DNA of 64,000 nucleotides from Chitinophaga varians (lineage in GTDB: Bacteria; Bacteroidota; Bacteroidia; Chitinophagales; Chitinophagaceae), in the NCBI RefSeq assembly GCF_012641275.1, contig NZ_JABAIA010000001.1, positions 2,728,001 to 2,792,000 on the forward strand. Reading direction: 5' to 3'. Made by a program: the position numbers and the translations under genes. Below the pieces are notes generated by a model. It saw only the letters and a list, made by a program, of their open reading frames with translations. It was not told the DNA's origin and ran no database searches. This document shows positions 41,792 through 49,368 of this stretch, piece by piece (the first letter of the stretch is position 1; the number at the start of each line of letters is the position of its first letter).

Positions 41792-43150
41792 ATGAACCTT
41801 ATCCGCAAATACAATATCGCAGCTCCCCGGTACACCAGTTATCCGACAGTGCCTTACTGGGACGAACAGACATTTAACCTGCAAACATGGAAGACGTTGC
41901 TGAAAAAAGCATTCCATGCCACCAATAACAAAGACGGTATCAGTATTTACATTCACCTGCCGTTCTGTGAAAAGCTCTGCACATACTGCGGCTGCAATAA
42001 ACACATTACAGTCAACCATGCAGTGGAGGAACCCTACATACAGGCCGTGCTGAAAGAATGGGCATTGTATGTGGCCGCGTTTGAAGGCAGGCCCCGTATC
42101 CGCGAGATACACCTGGGTGGTGGCACCCCTACCTTCTTCAGTCCGGAAAATCTGACGACGCTGCTGCAGGGCATCTATCAGCATGCGGAATTACTGCCGG
42201 ATGCCTCCCTCGGCTTTGAAGGACATCCCGGCAATACCACCCCCGGACATCTGCAAACATTATACGATCTCGGCTTCCGTCGTGTCAGCCTCGGCATACA
42301 GGATTTTGATCCAAGGGTGCAGGAGATCATCAACCGGTTACAACCTTTCGAAATGGTGGCCAAAGTGGTGGAACACGCCAGAAAAACCGGCTTCACCGCT
42401 ATCAACTTCGACCTGATATACGGCCTTCCGTTACAGACCGCCTGTGGTATGCAGGACACGATTGATAAGGTGATGTTGTTAAGGCCCGACAGGATCTCCT
42501 TTTACAGTTACGCGCATGTGCCCTGGATAAAAGGAGTGGGGCAACGCCGTTATTCAGAAGCTGATTTACCCAAAGACGAAGAGAAAAGACGATTGTATGA
42601 ACTGGGCAAAATCCTTTTTGCAAAGAATGGTTATACAGAGATCGGTATGGACCATTTTGCACTGCCGGGAGACGAGCTGTTTGTGGCCGCAGAGAAAGGA
42701 GAACTGCATCGTAACTTCATGGGGTACACCGTTTCCCATACTGATTTGCTGGTTGGTTTAGGCGCTTCTTCCATCGGGGATAACGGGTATGGCTATGTAC
42801 AAAATGAGAAGCAGGTAGCGGCCTATCAGGAGCGGGTGGGCAGCGGAGAATTCCCTATCGTCCGCGGGCATATCCTCGATGAGGAAGACCAACTGTTGAA
42901 AGGACATATCCGCGATCTGATGTGCACTTTTGAAACAAGCTGGCGTAAGGCGGACACACAATGTGATGCAGTGACAGAAGGGCTTCAGCGCCTGCAGGAG
43001 CTGGAGCGGGACGGACTGGTGGAAGTAGTGAAGAACAGCGTAGTGGTTACCACGAAAGGACGTCCTTTCATCCGCAATATTTGTATGGCATTTGATGCCC
43101 GGTTGTGGAGAAAACTGCCCGAAAGCCAGTTGTTCAGCAAAGCCATATAA
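41792..43150 (+). CDS. hemN: Oxygen-independent coproporphyrinogen III oxidase
   Basis: 452 aa, HemN length. Radical-SAM motif with the extra Cys: 'YIHLPFCEKLCTYCGCNKHI' around residues 50-70, C-x3-C-x2-C-x-C. SAM-binding 'HLGGGTPTFFS', 'YGLPLQT', and 'RISFYSYAHVPWIK' typical of true HemN rather than HemW. It decarboxylates coproporphyrinogen III without O2 and supplies haem under low oxygen, which fits the last place in the cbb3 operon. A terminator follows. Confidence 0.94.
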   Translation: MNLIRKYNIAAPRYTSYPTVPYWDEQTFNLQTWKTLLKKAFHATNNKDGISIYIHLPFCEKLCTYCGCNKHITVNHAVEEPYIQAVLKEWALYVAAFEGRPRIREIHLGGGTPTFFSPENLTTLLQGIYQHAELLPDASLGFEGHPGNTTPGHLQTLYDLGFRRVSLGIQDFDPRVQEIINRLQPFEMVAKVVEHARKTGFTAINFDLIYGLPLQTACGMQDTIDKVMLLRPDRISFYSYAHVPWIKGVGQRRYSEADLPKDEEKRRLYELGKILFAKNGYTEIGMDHFALPGDELFVAAEKGELHRNFMGYTVSHTDLLVGLGASSIGDNGYGYVQNEKQVAAYQERVGSGEFPIVRGHILDEEDQLLKGHIRDLMCTFETSWRKADTQCDAVTEGLQRLQELERDGLVEVVKNSVVVTTKGRPFIRNICMAFDARLWRKLPESQLFSKAI

Positions 43151-43169
43151 CTTCATCGGGAAAAAAACG

Positions 43170-43216
43170 GGGAGCAAAGGATACTTAATCGTGTTTTTGC
43201 TCCCTTTTGTCTTTTT
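43170..43216 (+). terminator. Terminator of the cbb3-hemN operon
   Basis: GGGAGCAAA pairs with TTTGCTCCC over a 17-nt loop, then TTTTGTCTTTTT, 20 bp after the hemN stop. Confidence 0.82.
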
Positions 43217-43342
43217 CCGGAGATGGGGGAGCAGGAGATAAAATGACCCGTAAAAGGAGGAAACGATATACCGCTGAAGAGAAAGAAAAAAATAGTCATC
43301 GGCTGTAACACTTGCCGGCAAAGGGTTTCAGCGGCAATAAAA

Positions 43343-43376
43343 AAAGTCTGACCGTTGGAACAATCAGACTTTCTTA
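43343..43376 (+). terminator. Second terminator-like hairpin
   Basis: AAAGTCTGA / TCAGACTTT with a 12-nt loop and TTCTTATT after it. Together with the previous hairpin it divides the 460-bp gap 43151-43612, which otherwise holds only a 21-codon open frame (43243-43308) and the next promoter. Confidence 0.65.
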
Positions 43377-43545
43377 TTATGTGAATGGGTTAGTAAGTAC
43401 AGGGAAACAAAATTCCCTACACAATATTAAAAATAATTTCATGACAAAAGAAAAAAATTGCAAAAAATTTTATTCACACTACTAAAATAATTGTGGATAA
43501 CAGCAGTCTGAAACTTCCCGGTTATCATTATTACCCCCTCCATAT

Positions 43546-43579
43546 TTTGTTTATTGCTTTCCCCGATTTACTACCTTTG
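43546..43579 (+). promoter_or_regulatory. Promoter of the lpxD-like gene
   Basis: TTTG (43546-43549), 22-nt spacer, TACCTTTG (43572-43579), an exact -7 box 33 nt before the ATG. Confidence 0.6.
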
Positions 43580-43612
43580 TTGCACTTAACATTATTCAAC
43601 AACACAGATCAT

Positions 43613-44557
43613 ATGAAGTTTGAAGCACCCGTTGCAGTAACGGAAATCGCTGCATTCATAGGCGCAGAGCTGGTAGGCAACAGCCAGCTGATGGCTACCG
43701 GCCTCAATGAAATACATAAGGTAACACCAGGGGATATATCTTTTGTAGACTTTGAAAAATATTACAACGCCAGTCTGCAATCTGCCGCGACCATCATTAT
43801 CATCAACAAAAAAGTGGAATGCCCTGAAGGCAAGGCGTTGTTAGTACTGGAAGATCCTTTCAGTGCATATGTAAAACTGGTGAACCGCTTCCGCCCCTTT
43901 GAACCGGCAACCAAAGCGATCAGTGATTCCGCAGTGATCGGAGAAGGGACCATCATACAACCTAACGTATTCATTGGCAATCATGTGCGCATTGGCCGTA
44001 ACTGTCTGATACATCCTAACGTAACTATTTATGACCATGCTGTTATTGGTGACAACGTGATCATTCATGCAGGTACCGTACTCGGTGCAGATGCATTTTA
44101 CTTTAAGAAAAGAGCCGACAGAGAGGTGATATACGACAAGCTGGTAAGCTGTGGCCGGGTGATCATTGAAGACGATGTGGAGATAGGCGCCGGCTGTACC
44201 ATCGACAAAGGCGTAAGCGGTGATACCATCATCGGCCGCGGCACGAAGCTGGACAACATGATCCATGTCGGCCACGGTACCGTAATCGGCAAAAACTGCC
44301 TCATTGCCGCCCAGGTTGGTATCGCAGGTAAAGCGCATATCGAAGATAACGTGATCCTCTGGGGACAAGTAGGCGTCAACAAAGACCTGACCATCGGCAA
44401 AGGTGCGGTGGTACTGGCTCAAAGCGGTGTGCCCAGCAGCCTCGAAGGCGGTAAAGTATACTTCGGTTATCCGGCAGAAGTAGCCAGCGAAAAAAGAAGA
44501 GAACTCGGCTGGGTAAAACGCATTCCTGAAATCTGGGACAAAGTAAAATCCCTTTAA
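43613..44557 (+). CDS. LpxD-like UDP-3-O-acylglucosamine N-acyltransferase
   Basis: 314 aa, ~30 shorter than standard LpxD. The N-terminal LpxD domain ('VTEIAAFIGAELVGNSQLMATGLNEI' region, residues 7-32) is followed by a left-handed beta-helix of about ten hexapeptide rungs ('VIGEGTIIQPNVFIGNHVRIG'). The catalytic-type His is in 'MIHVGHGTVIG'. The usual G-A-D-G-F-G-F loop reads 'GADAFYFKKR', so substrate choice may differ. It may act in lipid A synthesis or be a paralogue. ATG 43613 follows the promoter; 43493 lies upstream of it. Confidence 0.8.
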   Translation: MKFEAPVAVTEIAAFIGAELVGNSQLMATGLNEIHKVTPGDISFVDFEKYYNASLQSAATIIIINKKVECPEGKALLVLEDPFSAYVKLVNRFRPFEPATKAISDSAVIGEGTIIQPNVFIGNHVRIGRNCLIHPNVTIYDHAVIGDNVIIHAGTVLGADAFYFKKRADREVIYDKLVSCGRVIIEDDVEIGAGCTIDKGVSGDTIIGRGTKLDNMIHVGHGTVIGKNCLIAAQVGIAGKAHIEDNVILWGQVGVNKDLTIGKGAVVLAQSGVPSSLEGGKVYFGYPAEVASEKRRELGWVKRIPEIWDKVKSL

Positions 44558-44560
44558 CCC

Positions 44561-44624
44561 ATGACGGATGACGAATGACGATAGGGGTGGACCCCACCTG
44601 TAAGCGTCATTCGTCATCCGTCAT
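44561..44624. repeat. Inverted repeat with 7-bp iterated arms
   Basis: A perfect 20-bp inverted repeat (44561-44580 with 44605-44624). Each arm is three near-copies of ATGACGG/ATGACGA. The loop holds a second hairpin, GGGGT-gg-ACCCC. The right arm runs on into three CGTAATT units just before the next ATG at 44648. Confidence 0.85.
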
Positions 44625-44647
44625 CCGTAATTCGTAATTCGTAATTC

Positions 44648-45331
44648 ATGAAAAAATTATTGTTTCCCTTTCTCTTTCTCCTCGCCTGCACTACTGCCAA
44701 ACAACCCACTACCTCCACCCCGCAGAACAACCTGTACAGCCAGGCACAGGAATGGCCGGTGAAGGTGAACGATGGCTGGCTTTCTGCCAAAACCATTTCC
44801 TTCGGACTGTATACTACCTCCTCCCGTAAAAACGGCGTGGCCGAAACAATGGGCAGCTTCATCAAAGACCCTAAGACGCCTTTTAATTTCTATGTCAACG
44901 GCAATGATGAACACATCCTGGTACAAACCATGAACACCTCCCGGATCGCCTTCAGCAATCGCGATTTGCCGGCCGTTTTAAAAGACCTTGATGGCAGCGC
45001 GGCCCTTTCCTATACGCTGATCAACGGGACTAAAAATGAGCCGCTGAAACGCTGGGAAATGATATTAAAATCCCCGGGGTACCTGGAGCTGAACAATAAC
45101 AAACAAGCCGGTATACTCCGGTGCGCAGACACCGATATCCGCATTACGGCACATAACCGTTTCGGCAAGGTCAACTCCTACGAAAAAGTGTGTTATGAAT
45201 TTCAATACCGCGGACAGCCGGTAGCGGCAGTCATCCCCGGCGAAAAACCCCGTGTATGGGTCAGCAAAGACGCCCCTGCAGAAACAGCCAAAACACTGGC
45301 TGCTGCCATTGGCGCGTTGATGTTGAGATAA
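44648..45331 (+). CDS. Hypothetical lipoprotein
   Basis: 227 aa, not recognised. Lipoprotein signal 'FPFLFLLAC' with Cys14. The mature part is a mixed alpha/beta protein with 'SFGLYTTSSRKNGVAET', 'LNNNKQAGILRCADTDIRITAHNR' (residues ~155-178, quoted in part as 'GILRCADTDI') and 'YEFQYRGQPVAAVIPGEKPRVW'. Probably attached to the outer membrane on the periplasmic side. It follows the repeat at 44561-44645 with no clear -7 box and is convergent with the epimerase gene (stops 5 bp apart). Confidence 0.65.
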   Translation: MKKLLFPFLFLLACTTAKQPTTSTPQNNLYSQAQEWPVKVNDGWLSAKTISFGLYTTSSRKNGVAETMGSFIKDPKTPFNFYVNGNDEHILVQTMNTSRIAFSNRDLPAVLKDLDGSAALSYTLINGTKNEPLKRWEMILKSPGYLELNNNKQAGILRCADTDIRITAHNRFGKVNSYEKVCYEFQYRGQPVAAVIPGEKPRVWVSKDAPAETAKTLAAAIGALMLR

Positions 45332-45335
45332 AATA

Positions 45336-46313
45336 TCAGTTGCGGGATGCCAGGAAAGCGGCCGCAATTTCCCGGATGGTTTCTTCCAGTGGACGGAAGT
45401 TAAATGCCGGCAGGGCCGTCCGGATTTTCTGGTTGTCGTAGTACACCTTCAGTTGTGCCGTACGCGCCGTTTCTTTGGTCACTACCGGATGTTTGCCGGT
45501 CAGCATACCCTTTATTTTTTCAAGCCGCCACACCACTTCGGCCATCCATGGCTTAGCTGCTATATGGGGTGGCTTTTTGCCCAATGCATGGGCCATAGTG
45601 GTAAACAATTGGCGGTATCCCCAGTTGTCGGCAGACAGGATGAAACGTTCCCCGCTCACGGAGCTGTCCATCAGCAGCATCATCGCTCTTACCACGTCCT
45701 GCACATCTACAAAACCGTTGACGCCTTCGGTATAATAAGGGAATTCTTTCCAGGCATTCTTGAGCAGGGTGCCGGAGCCTTCGTCCCAGAAGCCGGCGCC
45801 CAATATGATAGAAGGATTTACGATCACGGCATCGAGGCCTTCCGCGATGCCTCTCCACACTTCCATTTCACCCTGAAATTTACTGATACTGTAACGGGAG
45901 TTATTAGGGCTGTCTTCCCATTCGCAATCTTCATCAATGGCCGCCTGTTCCCTCGACCTGCCAATGGCAGCAACTGAGCTTACATACACCAGCTTTTGCA
46001 CACCGGCATCGAGTGCTAAATTCACTACGTTGGCGGTACCTTCTACATTGATCTTCATGAGATTGGCGGCATTGCCGGGCTGAAACGACACCACAGCGGC
46101 ACAGTGATACACCTGGCTAATGCCCTGCATGGCATCTTCCAGTGTACATACATCCAGGATATCGCCCTGTACCCATTCAATCTTTTCGGAAAGGTCCTGC
46201 AACCGGGGAGAAGGGGCTTTGCGGTAAAGGGCTCTCACAGGTTTACCTGCCGCGACCAATGACCGAATCAAATAACTGCCTAAAAAACCTGTTCCGCCGG
46301 TGACTAAAATCAT
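45336..46313 (-). CDS. NAD-dependent epimerase/dehydratase (extended SDR)
   Basis: 325 aa. 'ILVTGGTGFLGSYLIRSL' at the N terminus (GxxGxxG), 'YHCAAVVSF', catalytic 'YVSSVAAIG' Ser and 'YSISKFQGE' (YxxxK, ~155). The active-site form and 'VNPSIILGAGFW' resemble the dihydroflavonol-reductase-like branch of extended SDRs. The substrate is unknown. Confidence 0.87.
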   Translation of the reverse strand: MILVTGGTGFLGSYLIRSLVAAGKPVRALYRKAPSPRLQDLSEKIEWVQGDILDVCTLEDAMQGISQVYHCAAVVSFQPGNAANLMKINVEGTANVVNLALDAGVQKLVYVSSVAAIGRSREQAAIDEDCEWEDSPNNSRYSISKFQGEMEVWRGIAEGLDAVIVNPSIILGAGFWDEGSGTLLKNAWKEFPYYTEGVNGFVDVQDVVRAMMLLMDSSVSGERFILSADNWGYRQLFTTMAHALGKKPPHIAAKPWMAEVVWRLEKIKGMLTGKHPVVTKETARTAQLKVYYDNQKIRTALPAFNFRPLEETIREIAAAFLASRN

Positions 46314-46402
46314 GAAGACTAATTCGTTTACTGATAGAGGCCCAAAATTAACTAATGATTTCCGTGATTTGAGCGATTCACCGGATTTATAACTGTTAAA
46401 GT

Positions 46403-47251
46403 TTATTGCTCGTAGCGATAGAAGCCAAGACCTGTTTTACGGCCCAGCCTACCGTCCTGCACCCGTTGTTCCTGTAGCGCATTAGGCTTGAAGCGGGGCG
46501 CCTGTTGAAAGGCGTCGTACAGCGACCGGGTGACGGCCAGGTTGATATCATTACCGATGAGGTCCATCAGGGCAAAAGGTCCCATCCGGAAGCCGGCGTT
46601 TTCCAGCAGCTGATCAATGGTGCTGAAATCAGCCACCTGTTGTTCGGCCAGCAACATAGCTTCCAGATAGTAATGCCGCGCCACACGGTTCACAATAAAA
46701 CCTGGGGCGTCTTTTGCGTTTACCGGCACTTTTCCCATGGACTTTGCCAGCTCATAAACACGGCTGGTCGTTTCAGGTGATGTTTGTTCACCGCTCACGA
46801 CCTCCACCAGTTTCATCAGATGGGCAGGATTAAAGAAATGCATGCCGGCTACCCGCTGAGGATGGGGAAGCGTGGCCGCCAGAGCAGAAACAGACAGGGA
46901 AGAGGTATTGGAAGCAAAAATGGTGTCTTCCCGGTTGATGGGCGCCAGTTGGTTGAACAGGGCTGTTTTAGCAGCCATGTCCTCTATAATGGCTTCAATG
47001 ATCACATCTGCCACACAGCGATGTATGTCGCTGGTAAAAGTAAGCCTTTCCAGGGCCGCATCCTTTTCCTCCGCCTTAAGGCGGCCTTTTTCCACCGCTG
47101 TGGAGAGGCTTTTGGTGATCTGTGCCTGCGCTCTTTCCAGCCCTTCAGGGCGGATATCAAACAGGACCGTCTTGTAACCACTGGAAGCCGCTACCTGGGC
47201 TATACCGGCTCCCATGGTGCCAGCGCCGCATACAGCAATAGAGTGTATCAT
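46403..47251 (-). CDS. 3-hydroxyacyl-CoA (3-hydroxybutyryl-CoA) dehydrogenase
   Basis: 282 aa, single-domain Hbd size. 'SIAVCGAGTMGAGIAQVAASSG' NAD loop (GxGxxG), catalytic His in 'RVAGMHFFNPAHLMKLVEVV' (~140), 'GKVPVNAKDAPGFIVNRV' and the C-terminal 'GPFALMDLIGNDI'. It oxidises 3-hydroxyacyl-CoA in fatty-acid or butanoate metabolism. ATG 47251 is chosen; the longer frame to 47320 reads through a repeat. Confidence 0.92.
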   Translation of the reverse strand: MIHSIAVCGAGTMGAGIAQVAASSGYKTVLFDIRPEGLERAQAQITKSLSTAVEKGRLKAEEKDAALERLTFTSDIHRCVADVIIEAIIEDMAAKTALFNQLAPINREDTIFASNTSSLSVSALAATLPHPQRVAGMHFFNPAHLMKLVEVVSGEQTSPETTSRVYELAKSMGKVPVNAKDAPGFIVNRVARHYYLEAMLLAEQQVADFSTIDQLLENAGFRMGPFALMDLIGNDINLAVTRSLYDAFQQAPRFKPNALQEQRVQDGRLGRKTGLGFYRYEQ

Positions 47252-47270
47252 CTTGATGTGGGAATTTTTT

Positions 47271-47405
47271 GATTTACGATTTTTTGATTTGAAGGCGGCC
47301 TGACTACCTAAAATCAACAATAAATCATTTGTCGGGGGCTGTTTTTGACTTACGATTTTTTGATGCAGGCTGCCTCGGCCGCCTACACCAAAAAATCGCT
47401 AAATA
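47271..47405. repeat. Composite AT-rich inverted repeat
   Basis: The left arm 47271-47300 (GATTTACGATTTTTTGATTT then GAAGGCGGCC) pairs imperfectly with ~47377-47405. A further partial unit at 47347-47365 repeats ACTTACGATTTTTTGAT. It lies between pheS and the hbd-like gene and shares the GATTTTTTGAT core with the hairpins at 27193 and 54739. Confidence 0.65.
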
Positions 47406-47406
47406 T

Positions 47407-48435
47407 CTATACCGTTCCTTCAAATTGCTCCAGGAAGCGGGTATCGTTTTCAGAAAACAGGCGCAGGTCTTTGATCTGGTATTTCAGCATGGTGATACGT
47501 TCGATACCCATACCGAAAGCGAAACCGGTGTATTTCTCCGGATCAATGCCGCAATTGGCCAGTACTTTGGGGTGTACCATGCCACAACCGAGGATTTCCA
47601 CCCAGCCGGTATGTTTGCATACGGAACATCCGGTGCCGCCACATATAAAGCAGGAGATGTCCATCTCAGCACTGGGCTCTGTGAACGGGAAGTAGGAGGG
47701 ACGGAAGCGAATACCGGTATTTTCACCAAAGAACTCCTTCACGAAGTGATAAAGGGTCTGTTTAAGATCGGCAAAAGAAACGTTCTCGTCGATGTACAGC
47801 CCTTCTACCTGATGGAAGAAGCAGTGCGCACGGGCGGAAATGGTTTCGTTGCGGTATACCCTTCCCGGGCTGATGATACGGATAGGCAGTTTGCCTTCTT
47901 CCATCACCCTTACCTGGGCGGAGGAAGTCTGGGTACGCAGCAGCCAGTCAGGATTTTTGCTGATAAAGAAAGTGTCCTGCATATCACGTGCAGGGTGGTT
48001 TTCCGGGAGATTCAGCGCGGTGAAGTTATGCCAGTCATCTTCAATTTCCGGGCCTTCTGCAATGGTGAAGCCCAGCCGTTCGAAGATGCGGATGATTTTG
48101 TTCCGCACCAGGCTGATAGGATGACGGGTGCCCAGGCGGTGAGGGGCCTCTGGCAGGGTATAGTCTACATCCTGATGGTTGTCGCCGGCAGCTTCCTTCA
48201 GCGCTGTAAACTCTTCATAGCGGGCTTCCGCCAGCTGCTTAAATTCGTTCAGGATCTGTCCAAATTCTTTCTTGCGATCGTTGGGGACCTGTTTCATTTC
48301 TCCGAAGAGGGCCTTCACAAGGCCTTTGGTGCCCAGAAATTTTATCCGGTACTGCTCCAGATCGGCCGCATTGGCAGGCGTAAAAGCCGCTATTTCCTGT
48401 TTATAGGCTGCTATTTGCTGTACTAACTGTTCCAT
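47407..48435 (-). CDS. pheS: Phenylalanyl-tRNA synthetase alpha subunit
   Basis: 342 aa, normal length. N-terminal coiled coil, then the class II core: motif 1 'HPISLVRNKIIRIFERLGF', motif 2 'TSSAQVRVMEEGKLPIRIISPGRVYRNE' (region ~195-220), 'CFFHQVEGLYIDENV', and motif 3 'GFAFGMGIERITMLKYQI'. It charges tRNA-Phe with PheT, which is not in the window. ATG 48435 lies 6 nt after an exact promoter box. Confidence 0.97.
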   Translation of the reverse strand: MEQLVQQIAAYKQEIAAFTPANAADLEQYRIKFLGTKGLVKALFGEMKQVPNDRKKEFGQILNEFKQLAEARYEEFTALKEAAGDNHQDVDYTLPEAPHRLGTRHPISLVRNKIIRIFERLGFTIAEGPEIEDDWHNFTALNLPENHPARDMQDTFFISKNPDWLLRTQTSSAQVRVMEEGKLPIRIISPGRVYRNETISARAHCFFHQVEGLYIDENVSFADLKQTLYHFVKEFFGENTGIRFRPSYFPFTEPSAEMDISCFICGGTGCSVCKHTGWVEILGCGMVHPKVLANCGIDPEKYTGFAFGMGIERITMLKYQIKDLRLFSENDTRFLEQFEGTV

Positions 48436-48441
48436 AAAGAA

Positions 48442-48449
48442 CAAAGATA
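48442..48449 (-). promoter_or_regulatory. -7 box of pheS
   Basis: TATCTTTG on the minus strand, exact TAnnTTTG, 6 nt before the ATG (probably leaderless). Confidence 0.65.
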
Positions 48450-48459
48450 AGCGATAATG

Positions 48460-49146
48460 CTAAAATATCAGCTTATAACCAACCCCGCGGATATTAACGA
48501 TCTGGACGCGGCTGTCGTCCTTCAGGTAACGCCTCAATTTGGTGATAAAAACGTCCATACTGCGGGCATTGAAGAAATTATCATCGCCCCAGAGGTCCAT
48601 CAGCACGGCCTTACGCTCCATCACCTCATTTTTGTTGTCGTACAGCCGGCGCAGGATCTCCGCTTCCCGGTGGGAGAGGAACTCGGTAACATTGTTACGG
48701 GCAAGGGTCTGCTTGGCATAGTTGAAGATATACTGGCCAATCACCACAGATCCCTCTTCCATCTCTTTTACGGCCGGATGGTCGCTGAACCGCTTCAGCA
48801 ACGCTTTGATACGTACGATCAGCTCATCCATGCTGAACGGCTTCTTGAGATAGTCGTTGCCTCCCAATTCAAATCCCTTGACCACGTCCGCCGTCTGGGA
48901 TTTGGCCGTCAGGAAGATGATCGGCGTAAATTTATCCTGCTTCCTGATCTCTGCTGTGACCGTAAAGCCGTCCATATTCGGCATCATGATGTCCAATACC
49001 ACTACATCGGGCCGCTCCTGCTGATACAGCCGCAGGCCCTCCTTACCATCTTCGGCATACAACATCTCAAATCCACGGGTTTCCAGACTGTCTTTCACAA
49101 TCTGGCCCAGCTGCCATTCGTCTTCGATTAATAATACTTTTGCCAT
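48460..49146 (-). CDS. OmpR-family response regulator
   Basis: 228 aa. 'VLLIEDEWQLG', phospho-Asp in 'VVVLDIMMPNMDG' (~51), 'LTAKSQTADVVKG', Lys in 'YLKKPF'. The C-terminal winged helix is 'LSHREAEILRRLYDNKN...RSMDVFITKLRRYLKDD...VRGVGYKL'. Partner of the kinase encoded 211 bp upstream on the same strand; a pair of REP-like palindromes separates them. The proximal one ends 15 nt before the start codon. Confidence 0.92.
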   Translation of the reverse strand: MAKVLLIEDEWQLGQIVKDSLETRGFEMLYAEDGKEGLRLYQQERPDVVVLDIMMPNMDGFTVTAEIRKQDKFTPIIFLTAKSQTADVVKGFELGGNDYLKKPFSMDELIVRIKALLKRFSDHPAVKEMEEGSVVIGQYIFNYAKQTLARNNVTEFLSHREAEILRRLYDNKNEVMERKAVLMDLWGDDNFFNARSMDVFITKLRRYLKDDSRVQIVNIRGVGYKLIF

Positions 49147-49160
49147 ATCTTTTTTTTGAT

Positions 49161-49184
49161 CCCAGGGCTGAAGCCCTGGGCTAC
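49161..49184 (-). repeat. REP-like palindrome, copy 1
   Basis: Minus strand: GTAG then CCCAGGGCTTCAGCCCTGGG, a 9-bp perfect stem with a 2-nt centre. It forms an inverted pair with copy 2 (BIME-like) in the kinase-regulator gap. Confidence 0.85.
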
Positions 49185-49344
49185 GTTGTGTGTTTATTGG
49201 GAACAGTGCCGTATAAAAGCCTTTCAATAACGAAACATCAGTACCGAAACGGCTTCACGCGTTGTCACCTTTATTGGGTACAGTTCATTCGGCCAACATT
49301 AAAGCCATCAATAAAAAAATCAATAGCAAAGGCTTAATCTAATC

Positions 49345-49368
49345 GCAGCCCAGGGCTTCAGCCCTGGG
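49345..49368 (+). repeat. REP-like palindrome, copy 2, overlapping the kinase stop
   Basis: GCAG then the identical 20-bp palindrome (49349-49368), in the opposite orientation to copy 1. The last codons of the kinase, including its TGA at 49360-49358, lie inside it. The ~160 bp between the copies shows nothing else recognised. Confidence 0.85.

Noticed and set aside
43243..43308. 21-codon open frame MTRKRRKRYTAEEKEKNSHRL-like (one residue longer than quoted in part: begins MTRKRRKRYTAEE)
   Set aside because: It recalls the start of IS3-type OrfA proteins, but is only 21 codons, lies between two terminators and has no inverted repeats or further transposase sequence nearby.
49185..49344. Possible small RNA between the two REP copies
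   Set aside because: About 160 bp flanked by inverted palindromes, but there is no clear promoter box or terminator specific to it, so nothing is claimed.
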